A DNA stretch of 64,000 nucleotides from Certhia americana (Eukaryota; Chordata; Aves; Passeriformes; Certhiidae): positions 87,077,277 to 87,141,276 of the forward strand of contig CM031858.1 of assembly GCA_018697195.1 (NCBI GenBank). Direction: 5' to 3'. The translations under genes were made by a program, and so were the position numbers. The notes beneath the pieces were generated by a model that saw nothing but the letters and a program-made list of their open reading frames with translations, did no database searches and was not told the origin of the DNA. Positions within the stretch are counted from its first letter, which is position 1; every line of letters starts with the position of its first letter. This document shows positions 51,777 to 64,000 of the stretch, piece after piece.

Positions 51777-54700
51777 TGGTTTTGTTTGGGCTCTCATAGT
51801 TGATCACCTTGCTACCAAATAACACACCCTGATCTTCTGAATTGTGCCTTTATTAGGATTGTTGTTCTAGAGACATTTCCCAATTCAAATTCAAACAAAT
51901 TTTTGGACATACACAGATACTGAGGCAAAGAATGGAAATGGACGTAACTGATTATTTTTCTATTTGAAAACAAGTTTTCCTGCTGTTCTAGACAGATGGA
52001 GAGGAAAATATATAGTACTTAATGAGGTGGGACATATTGTACTTCTTGACAACACTGCTGAGCCAGAATACCATTTTTTAACATGAAAACCAACACAGTA
52101 AATAATGTGCCTTTCAAATACAGATTTAAAGTAAAAACCAATACACAAACCAACTAATCTCACCTAATTTTCTCATAACATAATGGCCTTATTGCCTATA
52201 TTTGTATTTATGACTGCTCCCTCTCCCTCCCATTTCCTACCCCACTATTTTTTCTCTGAAGATAGCAGATGCTAGTAGAGTAACCCTCAAGATAAAAATA
52301 CCTAAGAAACCATGCACAATCTCCCATTAATTATTTCAAAGCATGGTCCTAAAGGAATATGGTCATACACTGCAGTGTCGTAACTGAGCTCTGGTCAGTG
52401 TGAGGCATAGTTTTACACTGCAAGAATAGAAATGCTGCTCTAACTGTATGAAAAAACTTATGAAGTTTATAAACTTGCAAAGTTTTAGAAATTCTCTGCT
52501 AGTAAGGTTAAACTACCCTCTGTTCTGAAAGAAAAGATTGAAACCACCTGGGAAGAAAAAAAATAAAAATTAGGTGTCCATTATCAAGAATGAGCTTGTG
52601 CTTTACATACAGCCTATTAATAAATGTATGGTCAGACCACAGCAATTCTGAGCCAACCCAGCCTGCAGACTTATTTTATGCACAAGATTTGGAAAGCATA
52701 AAGAAAACAAGGCTCATCCAGGGCTGGTGCAGTCACTTGGAAGAATGCTGTTAGCTGGAATGGAGTTCAAAGGACTCTGATGGGTAAAAGCAGATATCTT
52801 TGGCTGCCAGCATCAGAGTTAATAAAAGCTGGGATCTTTTACGCTTACTCCCAGCTGCAGAGAAGCCAAAGCTACCCTGACTATCAATGTTCATCAGTAG
52901 GTTGGAATCTTACCATTCAAGGTCTATAATCCTTCCTCTCTCAAAAGCCACAAAGACAGCAAAATGAGATGACTCCTGGAGCAGTATTCAAAAACATGGC
53001 TTTTGAAATTTCAGAAAGCCAACTCAGATTCTTTAAATGTGATTTTGGAATAATTCTAATTTAATTGTCTTTTGCCTCAGAGTTTTCATGCCTGTGTGTT
53101 TCAATTAACATTTTTAAGCCAAAAACCTAAAAGCATTTTGCTGTAAGTAACAGTAGAAGCTAATGTAAAAGCTAATGGAGATTGTTCTTACCATTGAATA
53201 AGGCACAAAGGAAAATAAGAGCCCCAAAGAACTTGCCATCTAAAGGCTCATTAAATTCAGTGGGACTACTTCCAAGATTAAATGAACACTTCTGGGCTGA
53301 GTATTTGTGAGATCAGTTTCATACTGTAAGACACAAAACTTCCCCTTGAGACTGGGAGAATAATTATGCATAACAGGAAGCATGTACTCACTTACCGTAC
53401 TCTATAGCAAAGCTCTAACAATAATAGGAGAGCTCTCTGTCATCTTCTTACACACACTCACTCATACCTCTACATATGTGTACATGTAGATGTTTTATCT
53501 TTTTTTAAATATATAATTGTGTCTGGGTATGTGACTTCCAATCATATATTATTGAAGTCTCTTCATATTTACATATATATATATATATATTTATTCAAAT
53601 ACAATCTATCACTACTGCATGGCATATAGTGGAATAAGAAGTCATGAGCTAAGAAAGCAAGGGGGCAGTTAGAAACGAAGTCTTTCATACAGGTTGCAAC
53701 TTCATTCTCATGAGATCAGAGCTCCCACTTCCTGTTTTAGAGAAATATCATCTTAAGTACATAAACTAACTCCTCTTTCTGCAGGAATTCTAGCTCCTGC
53801 TATGGTCAATGGAGAGTCTTCCTCTGCTTCCAAGAGGAATCAGACCAGGCCTTGCTCCTGAAAGAAATCACACAGACAAGACTATGGTGTCCCTGCTGAT
53901 GTAGGAGTTACATATTTTAAAGCAGTAGATATTTCATGATCACCAATAAAGGAAAAGAAAACCTTCAAAGAATACCCAAACCCCACCCAACCAAGCTTAT
54001 TTCTTCTATGTGTTGTTTTAGGTGTACCAGAATTCCCTCTTTTCAACCTCATGTACAATTTTAAACAATCAGAACCATATGGAAGTGGGAAAGTGGATAT
54101 TGACCATTGCTTTGGGTCTAGACAGGTTAACATTCTGGCAAAATTTAAGAATTTAAACCTTAAAATTACAAGGGATTACGATCTGCAGGGAAACCCTTGC
54201 ATCTTGGCAGGCTGTTCAAATTAGTTTCTGCTATTCATACTAAGCTCCTATCAGGTCGGGTATTTTGTTTGAACAAAAATTTGGGATTCACGCAAACCTT
54301 CCTGAAATACAATTAATTTGTGTGTTTTTAAACAGGAGATTGAAAACTACCTGCCTACAAAATCATCATCACTTCATCAGTTAAAATCACATCCCATATT
54401 GCTCTCATTTAATCAAAAGCAAGTCTTCTTAAGTTAGTAAAAAGAAGTGGCTTACTGGCATTAGCTAACACCAACATTAAACAAATAAAAAAAACCTAAC
54501 AGCTCATTCAAAAAGTAAGGCAAGAGTGGAGAGGAAAAAGAAAATTAATTGGAGTAGACTCTTTTCTCCAAGAAACATAAAGAAAATAACATCAGTTTTC
54601 AACAAGCATTGGCAGAGCACACATTCAGAATATCACTTAAGATTTCATCATGGCAAAAGCAAGATAGCATCAATATTTTAGATTCTGTAACATCTGTTTA

Positions 54701-56509
54701 CAGTCAAGAATTTTTTCTGAAGTACTATAAATTGGCAATTGTTTATGTACAGTAATGGACTCAATTACTCCTACCCCAGATTATGCAATAAGCATATTCA
54801 GTAACAGAGATAATTAAGCAACACATATATACTCTGAGCTACAGCACAGCCTTGCCAGCATTAATTCTGCCAAATCAGAAGACATGCACACATTGCAATG
54901 TCATTTATTCACACTTCATTTTTCAGGACTTCGTCCTTCACTGTTTACTTCTGTAATGCTAATGTACCATTGCCTTGCAAATAATTAGAATTATGGTCTG
55001 ACCACATGCAGTTTGAAGAAATTAATGTGTGACCTTCAACACTACACAGAAACATATACATGCTAGAAAACAAAGTTATGGAGCATTAAGAAAACCACTA
55101 TGCAAACTTATGCACATTATAAAATTCAATAAACCAACCAAAATTTTAAGACACATTTTGATTGCACAAAGATGTGTGTGTTACAGAAATGTCTGCCTTA
55201 CATTACAGAAATGTTTTGTTGTTTTTTTTTTTTTAAGTGTCCTTCAAAGTCTCAGTTTAACCACCATAATTTGTCTCCAGGCTTTAAATCTGTCAGAAAT
55301 ATGCTCCTATTAATTTTTCATTCTTCTTTTTTTTTTTTTTGTAGGCCAAACACTTAAGTTGCTGATAGTTGCCTTTGAAGGCCTAAACCTCCTTAAATTT
55401 ACTAAATCCGTGGCAGAACAAAAATACTTCGCATCACCAAACTCGCATTATCTAACATCTCTTAGAACTTACTAATTGGGAGAGACTGAACGTCACTGCA
55501 GATTAAAGCACCTCTTTTCAGTATGAGCACCTGAGTTGAGTCTAATCTGCACTAAAGTGACTAAAAATCAATCTAATCTGACAGTGGTGAAATTATTATG
55601 TATAATTATATGCATTCTCACATCCTTAGCTGGAGAAGACAAATTCGTTGAAACACTTCAAGAGAGGAATTGAAATATTTGTAGGGTTTGTATTTTGGGG
55701 ATTTTTTTTTTTTTTTTTTAACAATAAACTATACAGAAAATATTTTCAATAATAAAAGATGAAAGGTGATCAAGACAATATCTTCTGTTCACATCAGCCC
55801 TCAATATTTGCTACAGGAAACAACACATTCCCATGCCAGAAGTATGCTGGAGGAAGGAAGGAATTGGGGGAAGGGAGAAACCTTGAAAAGTACTCAGATG
55901 CATCATTTTTAATTACCTGAAAATATGCATTACATTTTTAATGATGGGCTCTTTTCCATTAAAAGGGCAGAGATCTAAGCTTGCTCATATAATGACATAA
56001 TCAGCAACATTTCTTGTTGGCAAAGGGCTGTATATATCCACCTAATACAGACAAGTAAATTCAGCCTTTTTACCAAATCCAGAACAATGGACGTAACCAG
56101 TAGAGCGCAACCCTGATTTGAGGCTAGTTATGCTTTTTTCCTCCTTCAGTTTGCTGAGTGATATTCAACTACAAATTAGAAAATATAAAAGACAATACAT
56201 CTATTTTTGTCAATAATCTCAGCAACAACACAACACAACACCAAACAGTGCTGAGAAAAAAAAAAAGTAGATTTTTTTTAATAAGCGTGATTAGTAATGA
56301 AAAGATTTAAATTGTTCTGCAAATTTTTTATTGTACAACATGACATACTCAACAGCACTCAGTTAACAATGATCTTCATCAAAATCTTTCTTCAAGCAGT
56401 AAAATGCATCCATTTGTAATGCCAGTATTAAAAACAATCAAGACAGAAATTATTAAATCATTGTATTCTGAGCATTAAAAAGCACAGAAAGGCCATGTGG
56501 AACTTGGAA
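51777..56509. other. AT-rich non-coding stretch, nothing recognised
   Basis: No exon or known mobile element. Simple tracts: (AT)9 at 53,573-53,590, T14 at 55,327-55,340 and T18 at 55,702-55,719. The T14 run is followed by GTAG and so resembles a plus-strand splice acceptor (see findings). Confidence 0.45.
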
Positions 56510-57650
56510 CTTGGAACGTGACAGCGTGACTAAACAAAAAAATTTGTATTTGGTGAAGAGAATAGTTTCTCATGTCAAAGATAATCATATTGTTTGCTAC
56601 TACTGTCTTAATTTTATTCCCAAATGCACATGGGAAGTGGAAAGCCAGATGATACAATCTATCAGGATTTCCAGAAGGCTTAAGGAAGCTAAGGACCTAC
56701 CAAAAAATAAAGAAGGCTCTAGCACAGATGAAAAATTGTTCAAAAATAGAATAAAATCACCTACAAGAGTTAGAGAAGTAAACAGTCCTCACAAAAATCT
56801 ATCCTGGGACTTGTGCTGCTCATTGTATTTATAAGAAAGACAGAAAAGGAGATGTAGTAAGGTGGCAAAAGTTGCTGATGGCATTTCATTATTTAGGGTG
56901 GTGAAGGTGAGGACTTATAATGAAGAGCCTTATACAGACCTTATATAACTTAGAAATTCAGCAATAATCCAGCACAGGAAATTAGCTAGAGAAAAATATT
57001 TAAAGACACACAGAATAAAGTTTTCCAAATTTCAAATATACAATGAGGTGATCAGTATTACCCAGGAAGAGGGGCCTTGAAGTTAGGACAGAATATTATG
57101 GAAACATAAGCTTAGTGCTCAACAACATCACAAAAAGAACAAAAAAATCACTATTTGAAAAGGAATTGAAAATAAACCAAGGAACATCTCTTTGCTACCT
57201 GTACAGTGACTGCATCTTAACTTCTATATGACTTTTGTGCCCTCCATCTGAAAGGATATGGAGATCAAAATGTTCCAAAGAGGGCAACAAGGAAAATCCA
57301 AGCATCATCCACCATATAATAAACAGCTACATAAGCTAGAACTTTTGAATCAAGACACAGAGATGTTTAAGAATGAATAAGGTAAAGGTTGATAAAGTCT
57401 TTGGCTGCAATGGAGACGATGGGTCTGTAATGTCTGTCTGAAAGAACAAGAGCCAAGAAGCACCAAATGGAGCTAAAAGGGAGTCAGGTTCAAAATCAAG
57501 AGAAAGGTTTCCACACAAGTGATGGAGATGCAAGAGCTTCTGGTTGTGGAATACCATGAACACCGAAAGCTCAGACTTGTTAAAGGGGCACCAGATAAAT
57601 TCATGGAACTGGAATCTAACAAAAGCTACTAAATACACAGAAACCATCTA
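56510..57650 (+). mobile_element. Ancient CR1-like LINE copy, plus strand
   Basis: Heavily eroded, but several blocks follow an old amniote CR1 lineage (the type also seen in turtles and crocodilians). Examples are AGGATTTCCAGAAGGCTT (56,663), GTGCTGCTCATTGTATTTAT (56,812), GGTGGCAAAAGTTGCTGATG followed by ATTTAGGGTGGTGAAGGT (56,861-56,908), CATCTGAAAGGATATGGAG (57,245) and AATTCATGGAACTGGAATC near the 3' end. The order matches LINE ORF2 C-terminus to 3' end. The frames crossing it (for example 56,511-56,834 plus) are remnants or chance. Boundaries are approximate. Confidence 0.65.
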
Positions 57651-57814
57651 GAGAAAAAGTATCATCCTGTGCAGTCGCCCTGCCTGTACAGTATTCCCTG
57701 CACATCTGCTTTCAGCTCCCACTGGGATAGTGTGCTAGGTTAAACAGTCTGACCCCAGCCAGCCAGCCTCACATTCTCACTGCTCTGTGTGAAAGCACAT
57801 GCCTTTAACGAATA

Positions 57815-58840
57815 ACCATGGAACTGACAGAATCACAGAAAACAGAACTGCAAAAATTCTTGAAAGGTCATCTAATCTACTCTCCTGTCTCTGGGTAGAA
57901 TCAGTTGTGCATGATCTTTTGTGGCAGATGTCTAACCTGTTTTTCAAAACCTTCAAAAGCAAGCTATTCTAGTGTGAAGCAGGCCTTCTCTGAAAAAAGC
58001 TCTTTGTAATACAACCTGAATCTTCCTTGCTGCAAAGTTAATCCCTTTATTTCTTCATTGTTACAGACACAGAGAGAGATGGTCCCTCCCCTTTTGCAGT
58101 GGCCTTTCATATCCTTGGACTTTTCTACCAAAACCTAGAAAGAAAACCCAAGCCCTCTCAAATTGCTGTCACTCTATTATTGAAAGAAAAAACCAAGCAT
58201 CATTCCTTGCAAATACCAAATTTCCTCTACATATTCCCACTTGAGTACATCAGAGAAAGTAACAAAACAAATTCTTCTAGTAGTGACATTATTATTAAAA
58301 AAAAAAAAAAAAAACCTCAAAAACCTCAAACCCAAATAAAACCCACAAACGCACAAACCCAAAAATGTGTGAAGTCTGTTTAGTATATAAAGAATGGCCC
58401 ACAGCACATAATAAATTGAGTTCATTTACAACAGGCACAGAGAACAGCTCTTCCTTTCCTGCAGGAATCTCCTCCAGTCCCCTTCTCCTCCTTATCCTTA
58501 TGTCATATAGATAACCTAAATTCCCAATCACTCTTCACAGACCGCACTCCCTAGACCTTAGAGGATCTTCTTCTCTTGAACACAGGAAGGATTTGTTGAA
58601 AGCCCAGAGGTATAATGCCCAAAGCTAGACATAGCATTCAAATTGAGCCTAACCAAAGCTTTGACAAGCGAAGGGAATACTGTGTGTGCCTTGCAGGCTT
58701 CCTGCTTGTGTGACGTGTGTGTTTCAGGGCGCTGCCATCCCGCTGATTCATAGCCAGCTCATAAATCACCCAGGCTCTGCAATGCTTTCTACTGCAATTG
58801 TCATCCACTCATTTTTACCCCAGCCCATGATTTATGTAGT
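57815..58840 (-). mobile_element. Ancient CR1-like LINE copy, minus strand
   Basis: Read on the plus strand, this starts with the reverse complement of a CR1-type end (AGAATCACAGAAAACAGAAC), then TTGAAAGGTCATCTAATCTA, TGTCTAACCTGTTTTTCAAAA, CCTTGCTGCAAAGTTAATCCC and, further right, ATAATGCCCAAAGCTAGACATAG with GAGCCTAACCAAAGC. The order agrees with an old minus-strand CR1. An insertion or poorly aligned middle (about 58,130-58,550, including A18 at 58,297-58,314) interrupts it. Confidence is best for 57,820-58,060 and 58,590-58,740. Confidence 0.6.
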
Positions 58841-61800
58841 TCCAACCATTTTCTTTTTTTTTTTTTCTTTCACACAAAACAGTTTCTACTAAAGAAGAGA
58901 CAAGCTTTGAAGGAATTTTAGCTTTGCACTGACACTAAGCAATATCAATTTGCTTCTTCTGGTCACTCCACATGAACAGTAAGGATTTCCCAGGATCAAC
59001 AGGTGATACTTTTAAAAATCACTGTCTGTAGAAATTAAAGTGTAAATTTGCACTTGTCTGTGCTGATTTATTTACATATATATATTTTTTAAAAGACAAA
59101 AAAAAAAAAAAAAGCCCAGAAACATTTTCTCTAAGTTCTAATCTTATGCTCCAACTGGGCTCCTCTTGAGTATCTGCACATTTAATTAGGGCTTCTTTTG
59201 CCCATCCAGTCATCTGGTTTGCACAGGAGCAACTCAAAGCAGACACTGGGTGCAGTCTGACTAGTTCAGCACAAATCAGAGTAGTTCATCTGGCGCTTGA
59301 GGTCCTAGCTAGCATTTAGGGAAAAAACAAGTGACAACCAACCACCAAAGTCAAGATATCATCAAGCAGATGTCAGACCTTGCTTGAATTCTGCACCTTC
59401 ACCTTTTGAGTTTTTGTCTTGCATTGAGAATTAATAGTGAGAAAACCATATTACACCCACAAATTGCTCACTAACAGTTGGAGACACTGTTGGCATTATT
59501 GACTTACTCAAATTTGTATCCCAATTGCAATAAAAATACCACAGGCTTAATGTACAGACAAAGTTACTATAGAATTAAGAGTGTTATAACACCAGAAGAC
59601 TTGTTGTAACAAGCAGAGACGCATAAGCTAATCCCTCTGAGCAATTTATTCAGTGACTTCAACCCCTGTTCTGGTAATGAATTCAGTGGGACATTTTTAT
59701 TTCTGAATTTATTCCTTAGAATTATTAATAAATTAATTATATAACCGTACTCCGTCTCCAGATTGCTTGCAAACTAATAGCCATCCCACCAAGACTTTAT
59801 GATCATAAATCAGATTACTTATTCAGCTAATCCACATATTTTTCAGTCCACAAACCCACAGCATTTTCAAGGTGGTTACTACATTAAAGATTATGCAAAT
59901 GAATATCATGACATTTTTATCTTTCTCAGCTGAGCCTTTTGGAAATCAAGTACTTGTTCACATGAATAACTGCAGAAAACATTCATCAGACTCTGAATGC
60001 AAACTAAATAGGGAAATTCTTAACCCATTTTCACTTTCACAAAGATAAGATTAAATTTAATATGGTAAACTAATTCATAAATCTTTTGAGCCAGTACCTT
60101 AATATAAAGAATATTGCATAATAATTAATTATGTGGGATACACAGAATACAGAATTCCATTAACTTGCACAATGGCCAGTTTCTTCCTTTCATACTGTAT
60201 GCAAACAGAATCATGTTTAAAATCAGTGTCAAATACTACACGTAATTTTTTTCCCCCAGCATAAAACTCTGTTTTGCCATAGTGAAATCTGTATTTAACA
60301 AAACCTTTTGAGTTGGATTTCCTTGCTTCTCAGCATTTTGGTAAAACCTGCCAGGCATAGCATGAATATAATTTTTGGTCAGTAGTCCACACTTCAAGTA
60401 ACAACACTGATAAGCAGCCAATGTGCTACCAACACAACTGTACTTAAGTTAGTAGCAAAATTTCAAGTAAAGTACAACTAAACTGCAAACAGAACAGCAC
60501 TCTGACTCTTATTGCTCATTTCTGATGTGTCAAATTTGTCACGTTTTAAAATAAACTTTGAGAAGGAGAGGCTACTATGAAAATGACAAAAGGCATTTCT
60601 AAAGACCCTGCTTCTCTTTTTGTGTTACTAAGAATATAGAAACGGCTTCAGGAAGATTGCATTGTATGTTAGACATTTGATGTGTGCAGTAAAAAGGCCT
60701 TCAATATTACCAAAGTAGTCTCCTTAATCCACAGTTCAAATACCTATTTAAAAGGCATTTGGCATTATATTTTAACAAAGCTAGTGCAGTGCCTGCAGCT
60801 GCAAATTGCAGGGAACAAATGCAAATCACAGGAGTTCACACTGCAGGCTCTGAAAAGTCATCAAAGCTTCCAAGTACTTTTAAAGAATAAGGTACAGAAC
60901 ACCACCAAGACCCCACAAGCTACCCTGCAGGAATCCATTGCTTTTTACCCGACAGAGCAGTGAATATAAGAACCTCAATCCTTCCTTTTTCCAGAGCCTC
61001 TGTGAAAATTCAAATGACACCCAGTAGACACATACATAACCAAAATGGGAAAAAAACAGTTGTTGCTTTTGTTTCTCATACAACTTGAGTCTTTTTGAAG
61101 AGTTAAAACCTTACAAATTGTAGCACAAATTGCACCTGTGCAATACTGCTAAAAATGGCTAAATTAACAAAAAACTTGTCTGAGCGTGTTGGATACTGTT
61201 GCCAGGAAATTGTAATAGTACAGATCACTATGTAACCATCACTAGGAGCTATTTCTTAACTGCCACAGTGCCCTATCTTCATTTCAACCTACTGTCCATT
61301 AAAAGGTTATTCCTACTTTAGAGGGACAGAAAAACCAGGGAGAGGTTATGTAAGAATTCTAAACTCTTCATTCTAATTCAGTGACACACAGAGGTATTAT
61401 ACATATTCTCTTGCATCATTTTAGCTACCTGATAATCTTAAAACTGCAATATACCCACATGAGTAAATGGGTAAAGCCACAATTTCATTTTTAATTCACC
61501 CATTTTTCTGTAGTACAGAAGTAAGAATAATAGGAATATTGACAGCTAAAAAGCCAGGAAGGATTTAAGTTGTGTACTGAGAGAGATTAACGTTCAAAGC
61601 TTGAAATAAAATAAATACACAGTTACAGATACTAGCCTTTTCCTTTTGATGGACCAGAAGAATACCCATACGTTTGGACTGAAAGCATCCCGCACGTGTC
61701 CTCCCAGGCAGCCTGAATGTGTCAGTCAGAAGGCCTCCCATCACAAGCAGCCACTCCACTGTGCCAGCTCACCAGTAGGAAGAGAGCTGGCACAGCTCTT

Positions 61801-62699
61801 CACTTGCTGGGAACCTGTGCTTGAGGCTGGGGCAGGGAGCAGCTCTGACTCACACAGCTCCTGGGGACCTTGTTCTCTCCACTCTGCTTATCCCAACTCA
61901 CGCTCAAGATATTTCTGCTGGCTTTTCAAACGTTTTTTTTCTCCCAGCACCTACTTCCTCTATGAAAAAAAAGAAAATAATCTTAAATTGTGAGGCACCC
62001 ACCACCCTTCACACATGCCTCAAAAAGCTTCACATTGTACTAATCAAACCCCTGTGCATGATGAGAAAACTATCATTGTCAGTTTTCATCCAGCCAAAGG
62101 GTGAAAAAACCCCCAAAACTAAAACCCCACCTCACAAACCTGGGATGGGAGCCTGAGATCTTCCCTAATTCATGAGATTCCTGCATTTTGCCCCAAATAT
62201 TACTAAAAAAAAGTACCAGGGCCTTTCCAGCTCCCTAAGACTACTACAAACAGGCTGTCTGATGACTGACTGTTCACATTAAAAAGCATGCAGAGTTGTT
62301 GCTGAGCTCTATTTAATTTTCTTATTAGCAAGGTAGCATAAAAAAATACACCTTCCAGTACCAGCAAGGGAAAGTTATTCAGCTCAAGCCAGGTTCACAA
62401 TTAACAGCAGAAAGAGCCTTGTTGCACCAAGGTTAGGAATTGCAATTTGCACTTGTTCAAATGAGCCCTCATCTGTATCACAAAGCGACTGCTTATTTAA
62501 GTGTGTAACAGGAACCCAGCAAGACACATATGACACTTATTCAGCAGAAAAACACTTCCTCATTTTCAGCAGGGTTGGTAGACAGCCACTCAAAGGAGTG
62601 GGGAGAATGTACCGTGCAACTCCACAGCCCCTCTCCAATCCCTAAGTCTATTACTCATCTCCCACAGATACCATCACTGTTTACATTGCCATTGTTCCT
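58841..62699. other. AT-rich non-coding stretch, nothing recognised
   Basis: No exon or known mobile element. An A17 run lies at 59,098-59,114. A GC-richer patch at about 61,680-61,910 contains a perfect 12-bp inverted repeat (61,759-61,795). Frames such as 60,682-60,963 plus and 61,646-61,993 plus show no family resemblance. Confidence 0.45.
61759..61795. repeat. Perfect 12-bp inverted repeat
   Basis: Arms CTGTGCCAGCTC and GAGCTGGCACAG are exact reverse complements with a 13-base loop. It lies in a small GC-richer patch of unknown nature. Confidence 0.9.
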
Positions 62700-63712
62700 A
62701 TTTCTCTATGAGTCATGGGTGTTCCAGGATCGTAAGTGAGGTGGATTGAGAACTGGCTGAACAGCAGATCCCAGAGGGACATAATTAGTGGTCCAGTTGG
62801 AGACCTGTCACTTGTGTCTCCCAAGGTTCAGTACTGGGCCAGTATTGTTTAACTTGTTCATCAATGACTCAGATGAAGGGACAGAAGCCCCCTCAGCAAG
62901 TTCCCTGATGGCACAAATCTGGGAGGAGTGGCTGTTACCCCAGAGGGCTGTGCAGCCCTTCAGAGGGACCTCGACCTCTGGGCAGAGAAGAACTGTCTGA
63001 AATTCAACAAAGATAAATGCAGAGTCTTGCACCTGGAGAGGAATAACCCCAGGAACCAGCACAGGCTAGGAGCTGAGCTGCTGGAAAACAGCTCTGTGGG
63101 GAAGGACCTGGGGGTCCTGGTGGATAACAAGCTGACCTAAGTGAGCTCTCTATGAACCATGGCCAAGAAGGCCAATGAGATCCTGAGGCGCACATTAGGA
63201 AGAGCATTGCCAGCAGGTGATCCTACCCTTTTACTCAGCCCTACTGAGGCTGCCTCTGAAGTGCTGCATCCAGTTCTTGGCTCCTCAGTATAAGACAAAC
63301 ACGGAGCTCCTGAGAGGGTCAATATCTCTCTTATGAGGAAAGACTGAGGGAACTTGGCCTGTCCAGCCTTGAGAAGAGACCTCCCCCCTTGAGAGGGGAC
63401 CCCACGAACGAGTCAGTACCTGAAGGGAGGGTGTCAAGAAGACAGATCCAGGCTCTGCTGAGTGGTGCTGAGCAATAGGACACAGTGACAAACTGATGCA
63501 CAGGAAGTCCCACCTGGATATGAGGAAGACCTTCTTTACAGTGCACTGGAACAGGTTGCCCAGAGAGGGTGTGGGGTGTCCCTCACCAGAGATACTCAAG
63601 AAGTGTCTGGACACAATCCTGTGCCATATTTCTGAGATGACCCCGCTTGAGCAGGGAGGTTGGAACAGATGACCCACTGTGGCCCCTTCAGGTCAACCCA
63701 TACCGTGATTCA
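62700..63712 (+). mobile_element. CR1 LINE 3' kilobase, plus strand
   Basis: The best-preserved mobile element in the window, about 1 kb. It includes the C-terminal part of the ORF2 reverse transcriptase (see the pseudogene entry), the post-RT block with AGCATTGCCAGCAGGTGATC, TTATGAGGAAAGACTGAGGG, CCTTGAGAAGAG, GGATATGAGGAAGACCTTCTT, GGAACAGGTTGCCCAGAGAG, and a tail through GAGCAGGGAGGTTGGAACAGATGA. The 3' terminus is near 63,712. A short insertion or duplication sits at about 63,380-63,400. The element is 5'-truncated, as most CR1 insertions are. Frameshifts and stops make it inactive. Confidence 0.93.
62788..63140 (+). pseudogene. Broken reverse-transcriptase C-terminal fragment of CR1 ORF2
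   Basis: The LINE reverse transcriptase normally copies element RNA at a nicked target. Here a frame from about 62,820 gives VLFNLFINDSDEGTE, a CR1 RT block. The frame then shifts; the catalytic FADD motif position reads FPDG at 62,901-62,912, so both the frame and a catalytic aspartate are lost. A second frame from about 62,928 gives TPEGCAALQRDLDLWAEKN and ends with DLGVLVDNKLT before a stop at 63,138. This is a dead copy. Confidence 0.88.
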
Positions 63713-64000
63713 ATAAAGCATTTGGTATTGTGTAATATTCTGTGGTACTTAATATTGCTGCTATACACATGGGTCTTGAATTTTTTTTTGGTAAACCAAT
63801 TGATAAAAATGGGTACGAAGGATAAAAAAGGTAAGAAAATGCCTGGCTAAGCACTATTTAAAAACTTTTACTGATACAGCATGTTAAGTCTCTGCATGAT
63901 TCACTTGCACTAAAGATGCTCTTCTCAGTAAAAACATCCCTGTGATAAGGTATGCTTCCTATTTAATTGGGCATGCCTGGGAGCTGAGCACACAGCATGT
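63713..64000. other. AT-rich tail of the window, nothing recognised
   Basis: Short AT-rich sequence after the CR1 end. No gene or repeat recognised. Confidence 0.5.

Noticed and set aside
57336..57647. 103-codon minus-strand frame
   Set aside because: It is the antisense shadow of the ancient plus-strand CR1 copy.
63285..63677. 130-codon minus-strand frame
   Set aside because: It is the antisense shadow of the CR1 3' region.
1..64000. CRISPR arrays, insertion sequences, operons or phage-like systems
   Set aside because: No regularly spaced repeats, no dense coding and no bacterial-type genes. Composition, CR1 elements and the CpG island indicate vertebrate nuclear DNA.

Overview
This window reads as non-coding vertebrate nuclear DNA, most likely from a bird and probably a songbird (Passeriformes). 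The support is its repeats. CR1 LINE fragments occur in both orientations, several with the avian 3' end. There are also three LTR-retrovirus-derived blocks that I recognise from bird genomes, one with the layout of a passerine-type LTR. These identifications rest on remembered consensus sequences, not on a search. No bacterial-style genes, rRNA, tRNA, CRISPR array or insertion sequence is visible. Almost all short open frames are chance frames, shadows of repeats, or stop-poor frames in the GC-rich island.

Layout. 1-13,560: AT-rich sequence with a degraded CR1 at about 2,950-3,289, a CR1 scrap at 5,415 and simple repeats. 13,565-15,290: a retroviral cluster in which a minus-strand ERVL-type LTR lies next to a plus-strand LTR that keeps a TATA box, a poly(A) signal and part of the internal leader. 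17,954-18,928: a minus-strand CR1 abutting a plus-strand ERV fragment. 18,929-33,890: AT-rich, no gene seen, with one exact 33-bp direct repeat. 33,890-34,411: a CR1. 34,412-40,180: AT-rich, with a 16-base G run and a 48-base A run.

40,180-41,480 is a strong CpG island and the only convincing gene-associated feature. On the minus strand it holds a good splice donor (GAG|GTGAGT, exon end at 40,522) with no long ATG frame upstream. This fits a non-coding first exon of a gene read leftward, whose first intron would fill 1-40,515 and continue beyond the window. I cannot name that gene. A weaker plus-strand donor near 41,523 leaves open a divergent transcript.

41,481-64,000 is again AT-rich and gene-poor, with CR1 3' ends at 45,955 and 51,675, two very old CR1 copies arranged tail to tail at 56,510-58,840, and a better-preserved CR1 at 62,700-63,712 with a broken reverse-transcriptase frame. 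The pieces do not form a pathway. The picture is a promoter island with its flanking intron and intergenic DNA, interspersed with retroelements of several ages. I found no convincing undescribed system; the best leads are the LTR promoter with its intact splice donor, the island architecture, and a few perfect inverted and direct repeats.
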